The position numbers and the translations under genes were made by a program. A stretch of DNA of 64,000 bases from Pueribacillus theae (GTDB lineage: Bacteria > Bacillota > Bacilli > Bacillales > UBA6769). The DNA lies in the NCBI RefSeq assembly GCF_003097615.1, contig NZ_QCZG01000014.1, positions 1-64,000 on the forward strand, written 5' to 3'. Below the pieces are notes generated by a model. It saw nothing but the letters and a program-made list of their open reading frames with translations. It had not been told where the DNA came from and ran no database searches. This document shows, one piece after another, positions 53,192 through 63,384 of the stretch. Positions within the stretch are counted from its first letter, which is position 1; each line of letters begins with the position of its first letter.

Positions 53192-54487
53192 ATGGAAACA
53201 ATTATAAATAAATCTGAACAATCTTTAATTCAGGTGAATAAAGAAGAGTGTGAATTTAAAGTTTCGAGAAGAGCTTTTCTAGATCAAGATATATTGGAAT
53301 TAGAAAAAAGAAAAGTATTTGATAAATGCTGGCTGTATCTCGGCCATGAGTCCGAAGTTGCTAATAATGGTGATTTTATCATGCGTGATGTTGGAGGGCG
53401 TAATCTAATATTCAACAAAGACAGTAATGGCGAGATTCATGCTTTTCTAAATACATGTCCTCATCGAGGTGCTTTAGTTTGTCGTGATCGCAGGGGAAAT
53501 TCTAAGACTTTTCAATGTTTTTATCATGCATGGACTTTTAATAATAAAGGACAATTAATTGGTCAACCAGGTGCCCGTGATGGGTATCCAAAAGACGTGA
53601 ATTGTGATGGTTCGCTAAATTTATATGAAGTACCTCGTCTCGAAAGCTATAGGGGAATGATTTTTATTAACTTTGACATCAATGCAGTAGGATTAGAGGA
53701 ATACTTAGCTGGGGCAAAAGAGTATATTGATTTAATTATGGATCAGTCGGAAGTAGGGATGGAAATTTTGGGAGGAACGCATGAGTACAGTGTCCGAGCA
53801 AATTGGAAACTACTTTGTGAGAATAGTGCTGATGGTTATCATGGATTACCAACACATGCAACTTATTTCCAATATTTGACAGAAACTAATAAAAACGGAA
53901 AAATGCCAGCACCTGGTACTAATTATAATGAAGCAAAAGACTTGGGTAATGGACATTCTGTAACTGAAAAAAATATGCTACCTTGGGGCAGGCCTGTGGC
54001 TAGATGGGTACCTTCAATGGGAGAAAAAGCTAAACATGATATTGAAAAAATTCAGCAACGTTTGATTGAACGTTTCGGTGAGAAACGCGCGAAACGAATT
54101 TATGAAAATGATTACAATATGATCATTTTTCCTAATCTAGTAATCAACAATATTATGGCAATTACAATTAGAACATTTTATCCTATAGAACCTGGATATA
54201 TGGAGGTTAACCAATGGGCATTGGCACCGAAAGAGGAGAATACTGAATTTAAATCTCGACGATTGAATAACTATTTAGAATTTCTTGGTCCTGGAGGGTT
54301 TGCCTCGCCAGATGATAACGAAGCACTTGAATTGTGTCAACAAGGATATGCGAATGCCAATGAAGTGAAGTGGAATGATATTTCTAAAGGAATGAATAAA
54401 GAATTAAGAGGGGAGGTACCTCATAGTTCAGATGAATACCACATGCGTGTATTTTGGACACGGTGGAATGAAATGCTGACAAAATAA
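53192..54487 (+). CDS. Rieske aromatic-ring-hydroxylating dioxygenase, alpha subunit
   Basis: 431 residues from the ATG at 53192; AATGGAGGTC precedes it, and the upstream extension is not family-like. The Rieske [2Fe-2S] ligands are C89, H91, C109 and H112 (CPHRGALVC ... FQCFYHAW). The mononuclear iron site includes D214, H217 and H222 in NSADGYHGLPTH, with a later Asp in SPDDNEA. This is the catalytic subunit that adds both atoms of O2 to an aromatic acid to give a cis-dihydrodiol. Sequence features and cluster content recall the p-cumate 2,3-dioxygenase type. The beta subunit follows 20 bases later. No reductase is adjacent. Confidence 0.92.
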   Translation: METIINKSEQSLIQVNKEECEFKVSRRAFLDQDILELEKRKVFDKCWLYLGHESEVANNGDFIMRDVGGRNLIFNKDSNGEIHAFLNTCPHRGALVCRDRRGNSKTFQCFYHAWTFNNKGQLIGQPGARDGYPKDVNCDGSLNLYEVPRLESYRGMIFINFDINAVGLEEYLAGAKEYIDLIMDQSEVGMEILGGTHEYSVRANWKLLCENSADGYHGLPTHATYFQYLTETNKNGKMPAPGTNYNEAKDLGNGHSVTEKNMLPWGRPVARWVPSMGEKAKHDIEKIQQRLIERFGEKRAKRIYENDYNMIIFPNLVINNIMAITIRTFYPIEPGYMEVNQWALAPKEENTEFKSRRLNNYLEFLGPGGFASPDDNEALELCQQGYANANEVKWNDISKGMNKELRGEVPHSSDEYHMRVFWTRWNEMLTK

Positions 54488-54507
54488 ATTAGGAAGGCTG
54501 TGACGAA

Positions 54508-54990
54508 GTGTCTGATATTACTAGATTAGAAATAGAAGACTTTTTATATTATGAAGCTTCTTTACTCGATGATTGGAAGTTAGAAGAGTGGGCATCATTA
54601 TTCACTGAAGATGCATTATATCTTGTTCCGCCAACAAATAAATTGGATGGTGATCACAATGTAGATTTATTTATCATTGCTGATGATCAGTATAGGATTA
54701 CTCAGCGGGCGAAAAGGCTATTAAAAAAGGAAGCGCATGTTGAATATCCTCACTCCCGAACCCGCCATCTTATTAGCAATGTAAGAATTAAATATACAAG
54801 AGATCAAGTTTACTACGTAACGTGTAACTTTATCATTTATCGTTCAAAAAGAGAAATATTTGATAATTACGTTGGATCTATGGAATATAAGATTATCAAG
54901 CAGAATGATGAACTGAAAATTCAAGAAAAAAGAGTTATTTTAGATTTAGATGCGTTAAGACCACAAGGGAAGATAAGTATAATTTTATAA
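54508..54990 (+). CDS. ring-hydroxylating dioxygenase, beta subunit
   Basis: 160 residues from a GTG at 54508 with AGGAAGGCTG upstream. The SnoaL/NTF2-like cone fold is indicated by the start ITRLEIEDFLYYEASLLDDW, EEWASLFTEDALYLVP, HSRTRHLISNVRI and the C-terminal EKRVILDLDALRP. It is the structural subunit of an alpha3-beta3 Rieske oxygenase. The product works only with the alpha subunit encoded just upstream. Confidence 0.9.
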   Translation: MSDITRLEIEDFLYYEASLLDDWKLEEWASLFTEDALYLVPPTNKLDGDHNVDLFIIADDQYRITQRAKRLLKKEAHVEYPHSRTRHLISNVRIKYTRDQVYYVTCNFIIYRSKREIFDNYVGSMEYKIIKQNDELKIQEKRVILDLDALRPQGKISIIL

Positions 54991-55007
54991 AATGGAGGAA
55001 TCAGAAA

Positions 55008-55916
55008 ATGATACGTTATCAAAAATTAGGTTATGTTGCATTAAATGTTTCCGATATGGATAAGTCTTGTACTTTTTATGAGAAAATCGTAGGGTTGCAG
55101 TTGGTAGAAAGGGTTAAGGATGGTCCTGCTTTTTTTAGATGTAGCCGAGACCACCATAATTTAGTTCTATATCCTAGCGAAAGACCAGGTTTAAAGAGAG
55201 TCGGTCTTGAAGTGGAGAACCCAGAGGCTCTAGAGCAAGCTTTTGAGCATTTTACTAAAGCAGGTCTAAATCCAAAAGAATTAAATAAAAATGAACAAAA
55301 AATGCTTGCACAGGGAAAGACATTTAGATTTAAAGATCCCAATAGCTGTATTACATTTGAATTTTATAGTGATATTACGCAAATGGCAACAGAGTACAAA
55401 CACACTGTAACCAAAATAGCTCGTTTAGGTCATGTTGTAGTAAAAGTTCCTGAATTTGAAAAAACAATTAAATTTTTAAAGGAGGTTATGAATTTTAAAA
55501 CCTCTGATTACTTAAGTGAGTCAATAGAATTCTTACGTGTATTTCCAAATTCGTATCATCACAGTTTTGCTGTTGCTCGTGCAGCAGAGCACCAATTTCA
55601 TCATGTTAACTTTATGGTCACCGATATCGATGATATTGGGATTGCTCGTAATCGAATGATTAACAATGGTGTAACAATTACAAACGGACCAGGTCGCCAT
55701 CAACCATCAGGCAGTATTTTTCTCTATTATCTAGACCCTGATGAATTAACAATAGAGTATAGTTTTGGAATGGAAGAGTTTCCAGAAGAGGGCGCTAGAA
55801 AGGCAAAAATGTTAGAAAGAAATCGTCTCACATTAGACTTGTGGGGAGGAAAACCAGATCCAAGAAATTGCGCATTTGGTTATATTGAAGGAGCCGAATC
55901 AAAAGTACAAGTATAA
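55008..55916 (+). CDS. type I extradiol (meta-cleavage) dioxygenase
   Basis: 302 residues with two VOC domains. The active C-terminal domain has Fe(II) ligands H142 (LGHVVVKV), H199 (HHVNF) and E250 (DELTIEYSF). The late GRHQPSGSIFLYYLDPDE carries the usual catalytic His and Tyr. The segment DELTIEYSFGMEEFPE near the end is of the kind I associate with 2,3-dihydroxybenzoate/2,3-dihydroxy-p-cumate 3,4-dioxygenases. It opens the ring of a carboxylated catechol between C3 and C4. It lies 17 bases after the beta subunit gene. Confidence 0.88.
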   Translation: MIRYQKLGYVALNVSDMDKSCTFYEKIVGLQLVERVKDGPAFFRCSRDHHNLVLYPSERPGLKRVGLEVENPEALEQAFEHFTKAGLNPKELNKNEQKMLAQGKTFRFKDPNSCITFEFYSDITQMATEYKHTVTKIARLGHVVVKVPEFEKTIKFLKEVMNFKTSDYLSESIEFLRVFPNSYHHSFAVARAAEHQFHHVNFMVTDIDDIGIARNRMINNGVTITNGPGRHQPSGSIFLYYLDPDELTIEYSFGMEEFPEEGARKAKMLERNRLTLDLWGGKPDPRNCAFGYIEGAESKVQV

Positions 55917-56040
55917 AAGGACACACATATATCTGGATTTTAAAACCTATCAAAGCCAGAGAAAATATGTTAACTCACTACTTTTTTAGTTAAGAATTAA
56001 TTATGGGTGAATATTAGAAATATGAATCGAGGGTTATATA

Positions 56041-56817
56041 ATGCCTAAATTAGATAGTAGTCAGCCATTAAGTGGTAAGAAAGCTATTATTACAGGTGCA
56101 GCCCAAGGAATTGGTTTACAAATTGCTTTCCAATTGGCTTTAGATGGCGCAGAAGTCTTGATTGCCGATGTTTTAGAAAATGAAGCACAATTAGCATGTG
56201 AAAAAATTATTGGCGAGACAAAAAGATCAGCTTCATATTTTGTGGGTGACTTGAGCATAGAAGAGAATTGCAAATCAATGATTGATAAAGGCATTAATAT
56301 GTGGGGGAAAGTGGATATTCTTGTTAATAATGCTGGTAGTGGTGTTATTGCTCCTTTTTTAGAACAAACTTCGGAAACATTAAGAAAAACAATTGATCGT
56401 AACCTTTGGACGACGATTTGGGCATGTTATTTTGTTTTACCACATATGAAGGAACAACAATACGGAAGAATAGTTAATATAGGTGCAGATTCTGTGCGGA
56501 ACGGTTTATGGAATCATGCAGCTTACAATGCAGCAAAAGGCGGAGTTCATGGATTAACAACTGGTCTTGCCAGAGAGTTTGCCGAAAATGATATTACTGT
56601 TAATACAGTCGCCCCATGTATTGTAGCTACAGATCGGGTGAAAAAATTGACGAAGACATCAAGTGAGATGGTACAAAAATATTTAAGTGTTATTCCTAAA
56701 GGTCGACCCGCAGAAATGGAAGAGGTGGCATTAGCCGTTAGCTTTTTGGCTTCGGATAGTAGCAAATTTATTACTGGCCAAGTCATCAGTGTTAATGGTG
56801 GCAGTGCAATGCTTTAG
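56041..56817 (+). CDS. SDR oxidoreductase, probable cis-dihydrodiol dehydrogenase
   Basis: 258 residues, classical short-chain dehydrogenase: TGAAQGIG (18-25) for NAD binding, NNAG (96-99), catalytic S151, Y162 and K166 (YNAAKGG). The C-terminal SVNGGSAML is typical. In this context it would re-aromatise the cis-dihydrodiol made by the Rieske enzyme to the catechol. General fold alone would not tell it from beta-ketoacyl-ACP reductase-like enzymes; the cluster decides. It lies 124 bases after the extradiol dioxygenase and 23 before the hydrolase. Confidence 0.85.
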   Translation: MPKLDSSQPLSGKKAIITGAAQGIGLQIAFQLALDGAEVLIADVLENEAQLACEKIIGETKRSASYFVGDLSIEENCKSMIDKGINMWGKVDILVNNAGSGVIAPFLEQTSETLRKTIDRNLWTTIWACYFVLPHMKEQQYGRIVNIGADSVRNGLWNHAAYNAAKGGVHGLTTGLAREFAENDITVNTVAPCIVATDRVKKLTKTSSEMVQKYLSVIPKGRPAEMEEVALAVSFLASDSSKFITGQVISVNGGSAML

Positions 56818-56840
56818 ATTAATTAGAAAGGAGATAAAAA

Positions 56841-57665
56841 ATGAACACTATTCAAGAAAAATATATTGATACAAATGGATTAACAACGCATTATTGGGAG
56901 GTCGGTGAAGGAGAACCTTTAATCTTAATCCACGGTGGAGGTGCTGGTGCAGATGCTTGGATAAATTGGCGTAAACTTTTAGAGAGATATTCCAAAAATG
57001 GTTTCCGTACAATAGCTTACGATTTAATTGGATATGGCGAGTCGAGTAAACCTGATCCTGAAAATTTTAAATATGATCATGAGGCCCGTGCAGAACAGTT
57101 GATTTCATTTATTAAGGCTCTAGGGCTAGAAAAGGTTTCTTTAATAGGTAATTCCTTGGGAGGTGCAACTTCAATAGTAGCTACTCTTAAAGAACCCGAT
57201 AAAATTAATAAACTTGTTCTGATGGGCACGGGTGGTCGTAGGCGACCAGGTGAAACGTCAGCTTCTTTCAAATCGTTACATTCATTTGGGAATGAAAGGG
57301 ATGAAATGCGACAAATCATTCGAAATTTAACAAACCCCGAATTTGAAATTGAAGAGGAAATGATTGAGTATCGTCTCAAGTTGGCAAACGATCCAGAAAC
57401 AAGTAAAGCATACAGTGCAATAATGAAATATTTGAAAGAAGGCAACTCATTTATTCCAGATGAGGAAATTAAGAAAATTAAACATAAAACACTACTTGTA
57501 CATGGTAGAAATGATAATCAAGTCCCTGTAGAGAAGTCATTTGAACTTGAAAAGTTAATTGAAAATGCTTGGTTATACGTTATTCCACATTGTGGACACT
57601 GGGCTATGATTGAACGCACAGATGAATTTATAAAATTAACAACTGACTTTTTAAAAAATTATTAA
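56841..57665 (+). CDS. meta-cleavage product C-C hydrolase (alpha/beta fold)
   Basis: 274 residues. Catalytic triad S105 (LIGNSLGGAT), D225 (HGRNDNQVP) and H253 (PHCGHWAMIE). GGGAGADAW near residues 32-40 is the oxyanion loop of this enzyme group. GNS(L/M)GGA plus CGHW is the pattern of TodF/BphD/CmtE-type hydrolases that split the 2-hydroxy-6-oxo-dienoate into 2-hydroxypentadienoate and a short acid. With an alkyl substituent on the ring the acid would be acetate, isobutyrate or similar. AAAGGAGATAAAAA gives the SD. Last gene before a long hairpin. Confidence 0.9.
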   Translation: MNTIQEKYIDTNGLTTHYWEVGEGEPLILIHGGGAGADAWINWRKLLERYSKNGFRTIAYDLIGYGESSKPDPENFKYDHEARAEQLISFIKALGLEKVSLIGNSLGGATSIVATLKEPDKINKLVLMGTGGRRRPGETSASFKSLHSFGNERDEMRQIIRNLTNPEFEIEEEMIEYRLKLANDPETSKAYSAIMKYLKEGNSFIPDEEIKKIKHKTLLVHGRNDNQVPVEKSFELEKLIENAWLYVIPHCGHWAMIERTDEFIKLTTDFLKNY

Positions 57666-57746
57666 ATATAGACAATCTAACTATTAATTTTTAAGGTTTG
57701 TTAATTTTGTGAACTATACTAATAGCATCATCAATTAAAAAAAATA

Positions 57747-57817
57747 ATAGGGAGCCTTATGGATTTTTTATATAAACGACTGATTATATAAATGGTCTAT
57801 AATAAGGGGCTCCCTAT
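57747..57817. terminator. long hairpin between hydrolase and oxidoreductase genes
   Basis: ATAGGGAGCC-TTAT (57747-57760) pairs with ATAAGGGGCTCCCTAT (57802-57817), with an inner TTATATAA-like stem. There is no T-run on the plus strand. It could be a terminator, an mRNA stabiliser or a small repeat. Confidence 0.45.
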
Positions 57818-57937
57818 CATTACTAAATTTAAAAAACGTTAGTGTAAGTATCTATTAAATTTGAAAATAATACCGAATTGGGGAAATTTTTATACTAATA
57901 GGTAATTATAATAAAGGTGAAAAAGGTGACGGATATC

Positions 57938-59707
57938 ATGGTAAATCAACTTTCTTGGAAAGTTGGAGGTCAGCAAGGAGAAGGAATCGATAGCACTGGA
58001 GAAATTTTTGCGAAGGCATTAAATCGAATGGGCTATTATTTATATAGTTACCGCCATTTTTCTTCAAGAATTAAAGGTGGCCATACAAACAATAAAATCA
58101 GGGTAAGCACAAATGAAATAAGGACGGTTACAAATGATTTAGACCTATTAGTTGCATTTGATCAAGAAACGATCGATATTAATGCGCATGAGCTAAATGA
58201 CAATGGGTTGATACTAGCTGATGCTAAATTTAAACCCTCAAAGTCGGAAGATATTGTTGCATCACTAGTTTCTATTCCGTTTACCGAAATTGCTACAGAA
58301 CTCGGCACTTCCTTAATGAAAAACATGGTTGCAATCGGGGCTTCTAGTGCAGTGCTCGGTTTAGATATTTCGATTTACAAAGAAGTCATCGAAGAAACTT
58401 TCTTGAAGAAAGGTCAGCCAATTGTTGACAAAAATATGGGAGCAATACGTGCTGGTTATGAATTTCTTACGAAAGAAGCGAGTGAGCAAGCAAATAAGCT
58501 TCACATTAAGGAAGCAGATGGCAAAAAACGCATGTTTATGATTGGAAACGATGCAATTGCGCTTGGTGCGCTTGCTGCAGGTTCGAGGTTCATGCCGGCA
58601 TATCCGATAACGCCAGCTTCCGAAATCATGGAATATTTAATTGAAAAATTACCTGAATTCGGCGGAACAGTCATTCAAACAGAGGACGAAATTGCGGCAG
58701 TTACAATGGCGATAGGAGCAAATTATGCTGGTGTTCGAGCTTTTACTGCTTCTGCGGGGCCTGGGCTTTCATTAATGATGGAATCGATTGGTCTTTCTGG
58801 CATGACCGAAACACCGCTTGTTGTCATCGATACTCAAAGGGGGGGACCGAGTACGGGTCTTCCAACAAAACAAGAACAATCAGATTTAATGCAAATGATT
58901 TATGGTACACATGGTGAAATACCGAAAATTGTATTGGCACCAAGTACAGCTGAAGAGGCATTTTATGATACAATTCAAGCTTTTAATCTTGCAGAAGAAT
59001 ACCAATGCCCTGTTATTCTCTTATCAGACTTACAGCTTTCACTAAGTAAGCAAACGGTTGAAAAATTTGATCATAGCAAGATAAATATCAATCGTGGTAA
59101 GTTGAAAATGGATGAATCGCTTCCTGCACTTGAAAACAAAGACTATTTTAAGCGTTATGAGCTCACTAAAGATGGTATTTCACCTCGTGTGTTTCCAGGT
59201 ACAAAAAACGGAATACACCACGTAACGGGTGTGGAACATGATGAGACTGGAAAACCGTCTGAAGCAGCTGAGAATCGAAAACATCAAATGGAGAAACGTT
59301 TACGGAAATTAAATAACGTCACCCAACGTTTTGATAAACCTATTCATTTTTCGCTCCATGACGAAGAAGCGGATGTGCTTTTAATCGGATTTAATTCAAC
59401 AAGAGGAGCGATTGAAGAAGCGATTGCTGAACTTCGGGAAGACGGGATAAAGACAAATCACGCTCATATTCGTTTACTTCACCCATTCCCAACGAAAGTG
59501 TTACAACCGATTATTGATCGTTCGAAGAGGGTTGTTGTTGTTGAAAATAACGGAACAGGTCAACATGCGAATGTAATTAAAATGAATGTTGGCGCATTAG
59601 AAAAAATCGAAAGTATTTTAAAATACGATGGAAATCCTTTTTTGCCGAATGATCTTTACACCAAAGTTAAGGAGTTGTTTTTAGTTGGCAACCTTCAAAG
59701 ATTTTAG
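57938..59707 (+). CDS. 2-oxoacid:ferredoxin oxidoreductase, alpha (fused gamma-alpha) subunit
   Basis: 589 residues from the ATG at 57938, with AAAAAGGTGACGG upstream; an earlier GTG overlaps that SD. The N-terminal gamma-type domain (about 1-185) has GGQQGEGIDSTGEIFAKAL and RIKGGHTNNKIRVS. The alpha domain starts near 200 with GNDAIALGALAAGSRF and AYPITPASEIMEYL, then TEDEIAAVTMAIGANYAG. This is the KorA type seen in bacilli. With the beta subunit it decarboxylates a 2-oxo acid to an acyl-CoA and reduces ferredoxin. In this cluster it could oxidise the pyruvate formed by the aldolase. Confidence 0.9.
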   Translation: MVNQLSWKVGGQQGEGIDSTGEIFAKALNRMGYYLYSYRHFSSRIKGGHTNNKIRVSTNEIRTVTNDLDLLVAFDQETIDINAHELNDNGLILADAKFKPSKSEDIVASLVSIPFTEIATELGTSLMKNMVAIGASSAVLGLDISIYKEVIEETFLKKGQPIVDKNMGAIRAGYEFLTKEASEQANKLHIKEADGKKRMFMIGNDAIALGALAAGSRFMPAYPITPASEIMEYLIEKLPEFGGTVIQTEDEIAAVTMAIGANYAGVRAFTASAGPGLSLMMESIGLSGMTETPLVVIDTQRGGPSTGLPTKQEQSDLMQMIYGTHGEIPKIVLAPSTAEEAFYDTIQAFNLAEEYQCPVILLSDLQLSLSKQTVEKFDHSKININRGKLKMDESLPALENKDYFKRYELTKDGISPRVFPGTKNGIHHVTGVEHDETGKPSEAAENRKHQMEKRLRKLNNVTQRFDKPIHFSLHDEEADVLLIGFNSTRGAIEEAIAELREDGIKTNHAHIRLLHPFPTKVLQPIIDRSKRVVVVENNGTGQHANVIKMNVGALEKIESILKYDGNPFLPNDLYTKVKELFLVGNLQRF

Positions 59708-60551
59708 AAATAACGTAAAACCGAATTGGTGTCCTGGTTGCGGTGATTTCTCTGTACAAGTGGCGATTCAACGTGCAGCTGCAAATATCGGCTTAGAGCC
59801 CGACGATTTAACTGTCGTTTCAGGAATTGGCTGTTCTGGAAGGATTTCAGGTTATATCAATTCGTATGGATTTCACGGGGTTCACGGTCGTGTGTTACCC
59901 ATTGCTCAAGGTGTAAAGATGGGGAACCGTGATTTAACGGTTATTGCCGCTGGAGGAGACGGAGATGGCTTTGCAATCGGAATGGGTCATACTATTCACG
60001 CTATCCGCCGAAATATCGATCTTACGTATATTGTGATGGACAACCAAATCTATGGGCTTACAAAAGGGCAAACTTCACCAAGAAGCGATGTTGGCTTTAA
60101 AACAAAAAGTACGCCAAAAGGATCGATTGAGCCCAATTTATCTATCATGGAAATGGCTTTAACTGCAGGGGCTAGCTTTGTAGCGCAAAGCTTTTCAACA
60201 GATTTAAAAGAGTTAATATCTATCATTGAACAAGGGATTCAGCATAAAGGTTTTTCGTTTATTAACGTATTCAGTCCTTGTGTTACATACAACAAAGTTA
60301 ACACATACGATTGGTTCAAAGAAAACTTAGTAGATCTGAATGAAATAGAAAAGTATGATACAGAAAATCGGATTATGGCAATGAAGACAGTCATGGAGAA
60401 TAATGGCCTCGTAAAAGGATTAATCTATCAAGACAAACAAAAGCCATCATATCAAGAGCTTGCATATGGCTACAGTGAAATACCTTTGAATCACTTTAAA
60501 TTAAAATTAAAAGAAGATAAGTTCAATGAATTAATGGCTGAATTTATATAA
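59685..60551 (+). CDS. 2-oxoacid:ferredoxin oxidoreductase, beta subunit
   Basis: 288 residues from a TTG at 59685, overlapping the alpha gene by 23 bases; AAGGAGTT lies upstream. CPGCGDFSVQ near the start and the later conserved Cys (GIGCSGRISGY and FSPCVTYN) bind the Fe-S cluster. The thiamine-diphosphate/Mg motif is GGDGDGFAIGMGH with DNQIYGLTKGQTSP. Size and motifs are those of KorB/PorB-like subunits. Usual bacilli have a korAB copy elsewhere, so this may be a paralogue recruited to the island, but that cannot be checked here. Confidence 0.92.
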   Translation: MATFKDFRNNVKPNWCPGCGDFSVQVAIQRAAANIGLEPDDLTVVSGIGCSGRISGYINSYGFHGVHGRVLPIAQGVKMGNRDLTVIAAGGDGDGFAIGMGHTIHAIRRNIDLTYIVMDNQIYGLTKGQTSPRSDVGFKTKSTPKGSIEPNLSIMEMALTAGASFVAQSFSTDLKELISIIEQGIQHKGFSFINVFSPCVTYNKVNTYDWFKENLVDLNEIEKYDTENRIMAMKTVMENNGLVKGLIYQDKQKPSYQELAYGYSEIPLNHFKLKLKEDKFNELMAEFI

Positions 60552-60593
60552 ATAAGAAAGAAATTAGAGAAAAGTTTGTAGATTTTATTCTGA

Positions 60594-60869
<276 letters not shown>

Positions 60870-60925
60870 TTAAAAATACTTTTTAAATTTTCTCTGTCAT
60901 TATTTTTAGAAAGGGGATCTTCTTA

Positions 60926-61684
60926 ATGAATGAAGTAGTAAGTACGTTAATGAATCACAGATCATATCGTAGATATTCAGATAAACCAATTGAAAATAAG
61001 GATCTTGATATGATTATCCGGGCTTCCCAAGCGGCCCCATCTTGGCATGGTGGTCAACAAGTTTCCATAATTTCAATTAAAGATAAGGAACGAAAAAATA
61101 AAATAGCTAAACTCTCCGGTGACCAAATTCAAATTATTCAAGCACCAATTTTTCTTATCTTTTGTGCAGATTTTTATCGTGTGAAAATTGCGTCTGAAAT
61201 GGAAGGAAAGCCATTTGAATCGGTTAATAATATTGATATTCTTTTAGTGGGTGCAACGGACGTTGGTTTGGCCTTGTCTAATGCTATTGCAACTGCCGAG
61301 TCACTTGGATTAGGAATAGTTCCTATTGGAGGGATTCGGCGGAACTCATTGAAGTTAATAGACATGCTAAACTTACCGAAGTACGTGATTCCGATTTCAG
61401 GTTTATGTATTGGTTATCCCAAAGTAGAAACTATACGGAAACCGCGCTTTTCAAAACAAGCAATTTATCATGAAGAACAATATAATCATAATTTGTTAGA
61501 GTATATAAAAGAGTACAACAAGATTTATGAAGATTACATGAAAATGAGATCAGTTGATAAAAAAAGTACTTCTTGGTCTAAAAGAATTTCAAATTTCTAT
61601 AGTCAACCATTCTATCATGATAATAGTTATCCGGAAACCGCTAAGATGCTTAAACAGCAAGGCTTTCCTTGTCAAGATATTTAA
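60926..61684 (+). CDS. nitroreductase-family flavoprotein
   Basis: 252 residues. The FMN-binding start NHRSYRRYSDKPI with the Arg/Ser pair, RASQAAPSWHGGQQVSII and the later SLGLGIVPIGGIRR are NfsA/FRP-type features. It lies 56 bases after the ferredoxin gene, with AAAGGGGATC as SD. It may reduce a quinone or other side product, or act as an electron-transfer partner; the sequence does not decide. The C-terminal 60 residues are extended and basic. Confidence 0.82.
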   Translation: MNEVVSTLMNHRSYRRYSDKPIENKDLDMIIRASQAAPSWHGGQQVSIISIKDKERKNKIAKLSGDQIQIIQAPIFLIFCADFYRVKIASEMEGKPFESVNNIDILLVGATDVGLALSNAIATAESLGLGIVPIGGIRRNSLKLIDMLNLPKYVIPISGLCIGYPKVETIRKPRFSKQAIYHEEQYNHNLLEYIKEYNKIYEDYMKMRSVDKKSTSWSKRISNFYSQPFYHDNSYPETAKMLKQQGFPCQDI

Positions 61685-62075
61685 AATAAAGATATATATA
61701 AGTAATTCTTGAACAAGCAACTATTATTTATTAGAAACAGGCTTATTGACTCAGCACTAACCAAAAGGAAAATGTCTTTTGCTTCTATCCAATAATATAC
61801 ACTTATTACATTACACGATGATGGATTAGCTATATATGATACTAAGTTAGGGGTTTTAGAAGATTAATTTGGACAAGGAAAAGAAAAACAGTGATTTTTT
61901 TAACACTAAAGGTTAATCTCAGGTCTTATAAATAAAAAATATTTTATCTAGAACGTAACTAAATTTTGCCAATATCAAATAAAGAAGTCCTTGATTAAAA
62001 AAAAATCTTGAGTAAAACAATGGAAGTGATGGGAAATAGTTAATCTGAAGTATTAAAGCTGAAAAGAGGGATTTC
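61685..62075. other. 391-base gap without a recognised gene
   Basis: AT-rich sequence between the nitroreductase-like gene and the CoA-transferase. There is no coding frame that I can support and no terminator. AAAAGAGGGA gives the SD of the next gene. Confidence 0.4.
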
Positions 62076-63224
62076 ATGAATGGACCATTGTCGGGTTTAC
62101 GAGTAATTGATTTAACTTCTGTGCTCATGGGTCCTTATTGTACGCAAATATTAGGTGATATGGGAGCAGATGTTATTAAAATCGAAAATGGGAAAGGTGA
62201 CAGCACTCGCTATCTCGGTCCTGCAAGAAATGAGGGGATGAGCGGAACTTTTCTTCATGCGGGACGAAATAAACGGAGTCTTGTTTTAGACTTGAAACAA
62301 GAAAAGGGAAAAAAAGCTTTGTTCAAATTAATTGAGAGTGCTGATGTTTTCGTTCATTCGATGCGCCATCAGGCGATTGAAAAATTAGGATTCTCCTATG
62401 AAGAAGTAGTGAAGGTGAATCCTGCAATCATTTATTGTGGAGGATATGGCTTTAGCAAGCAAGGTCCATACGCATCGAAACCGGCTTATGATGACATGAT
62501 ACAAGGGGCGTCCGGTTTAGCTGCGGCACAAAGTAAAACATCGGGAAAACCCCAATATATGGCTACTGTTTTGGCGGATAAAGCAAGCGGCCTAATGATG
62601 GCAAATGCGATTTTGGCTGCAGCCTATTATCGGGAAAAAACAGGGGAGGGACAATATATTGAGGTGCCGATGTTTGAAACGATAGCCTCATTTACGTTGT
62701 TGGAACATATGTATGGGGCTACATTCGACCCTCCCATTGGTTCATCCCTTTATCCGCGTCTTACTTCAAAGTACCGGAAACCGTATGAAACGAAAGACGG
62801 GTTCATTAGTGTGATCGTTTATAATGACAAGCAATGGAAAAACTTCTTTGAAATATCTGGTTATCCTGGGCTTTCTGAGGACGAAAGATTTCAAGATCTT
62901 GCCTCAAGAACAAATTATATTGATGAGCTTTATCAATTGTTGGAAAAGGTAATACTCACGAAAAAGACAGAAGAATGGCTAGAAATTTTTGAAAAAGCAG
63001 ATATCCCGGCAATGCCTATGAATACACCGGAAGATTTATTAGATGATCCACATCTTAATGCAATCAATTTCTTTGAAAAAATGAATCATCCTTCTGAAGG
63101 GGATTATTGGAATATGAGTTTTCCTGCAACGTTTTCAAAGACACCTGTGAAGTTGAATCATTTTGCTCCCCGTCTTGGAGAGCACAGTAAAGAAATATTG
63201 CGGGAAATTGGATTCTCAGAATAA
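62076..63224 (+). CDS. family III CoA-transferase (CaiB/BaiF)
   Basis: 382 residues. The N-terminal [18 protein letters not shown] and [28 protein letters not shown] and the catalytic-Asp region AYDDMIQGASGL are family hallmarks. It moves CoA between acyl groups without ATP. It is a close paralogue of the broken copy at 40377-42142. This copy ends at GFSE, about 15 residues earlier than the other. In the pathway it could activate the released short acid or the imported aromatic acid. It ends the island, 160 bases before the leuA promoter. Confidence 0.9.
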   Translation: MNGPLSGLRVIDLTSVLMGPYCTQILGDMGADVIKIENGKGDSTRYLGPARNEGMSGTFLHAGRNKRSLVLDLKQEKGKKALFKLIESADVFVHSMRHQAIEKLGFSYEEVVKVNPAIIYCGGYGFSKQGPYASKPAYDDMIQGASGLAAAQSKTSGKPQYMATVLADKASGLMMANAILAAAYYREKTGEGQYIEVPMFETIASFTLLEHMYGATFDPPIGSSLYPRLTSKYRKPYETKDGFISVIVYNDKQWKNFFEISGYPGLSEDERFQDLASRTNYIDELYQLLEKVILTKKTEEWLEIFEKADIPAMPMNTPEDLLDDPHLNAINFFEKMNHPSEGDYWNMSFPATFSKTPVKLNHFAPRLGEHSKEILREIGFSE

Positions 63225-63384
63225 GAGATTATAAAGTACACAAGAAACTCAATGAATCCCTAACCAATTCCATTATTGCTTCCATTGTTGGGAGAAAAAA
63301 AGCATAAATATTTGCACAGGATAATATGATAAGAAGTAAAGTATGCATTGTTTCTCCAATAAAGTATTTGTTGTAGAAAAAGTG

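Noticed and set aside
57938-60551. Indolepyruvate oxidoreductase instead of KorAB type
   Set aside because: The gamma-alpha fusion order and separate beta subunit fit the Kor/Por type; the indolepyruvate alpha subunit has its thiamine site and a ferredoxin domain in one chain.
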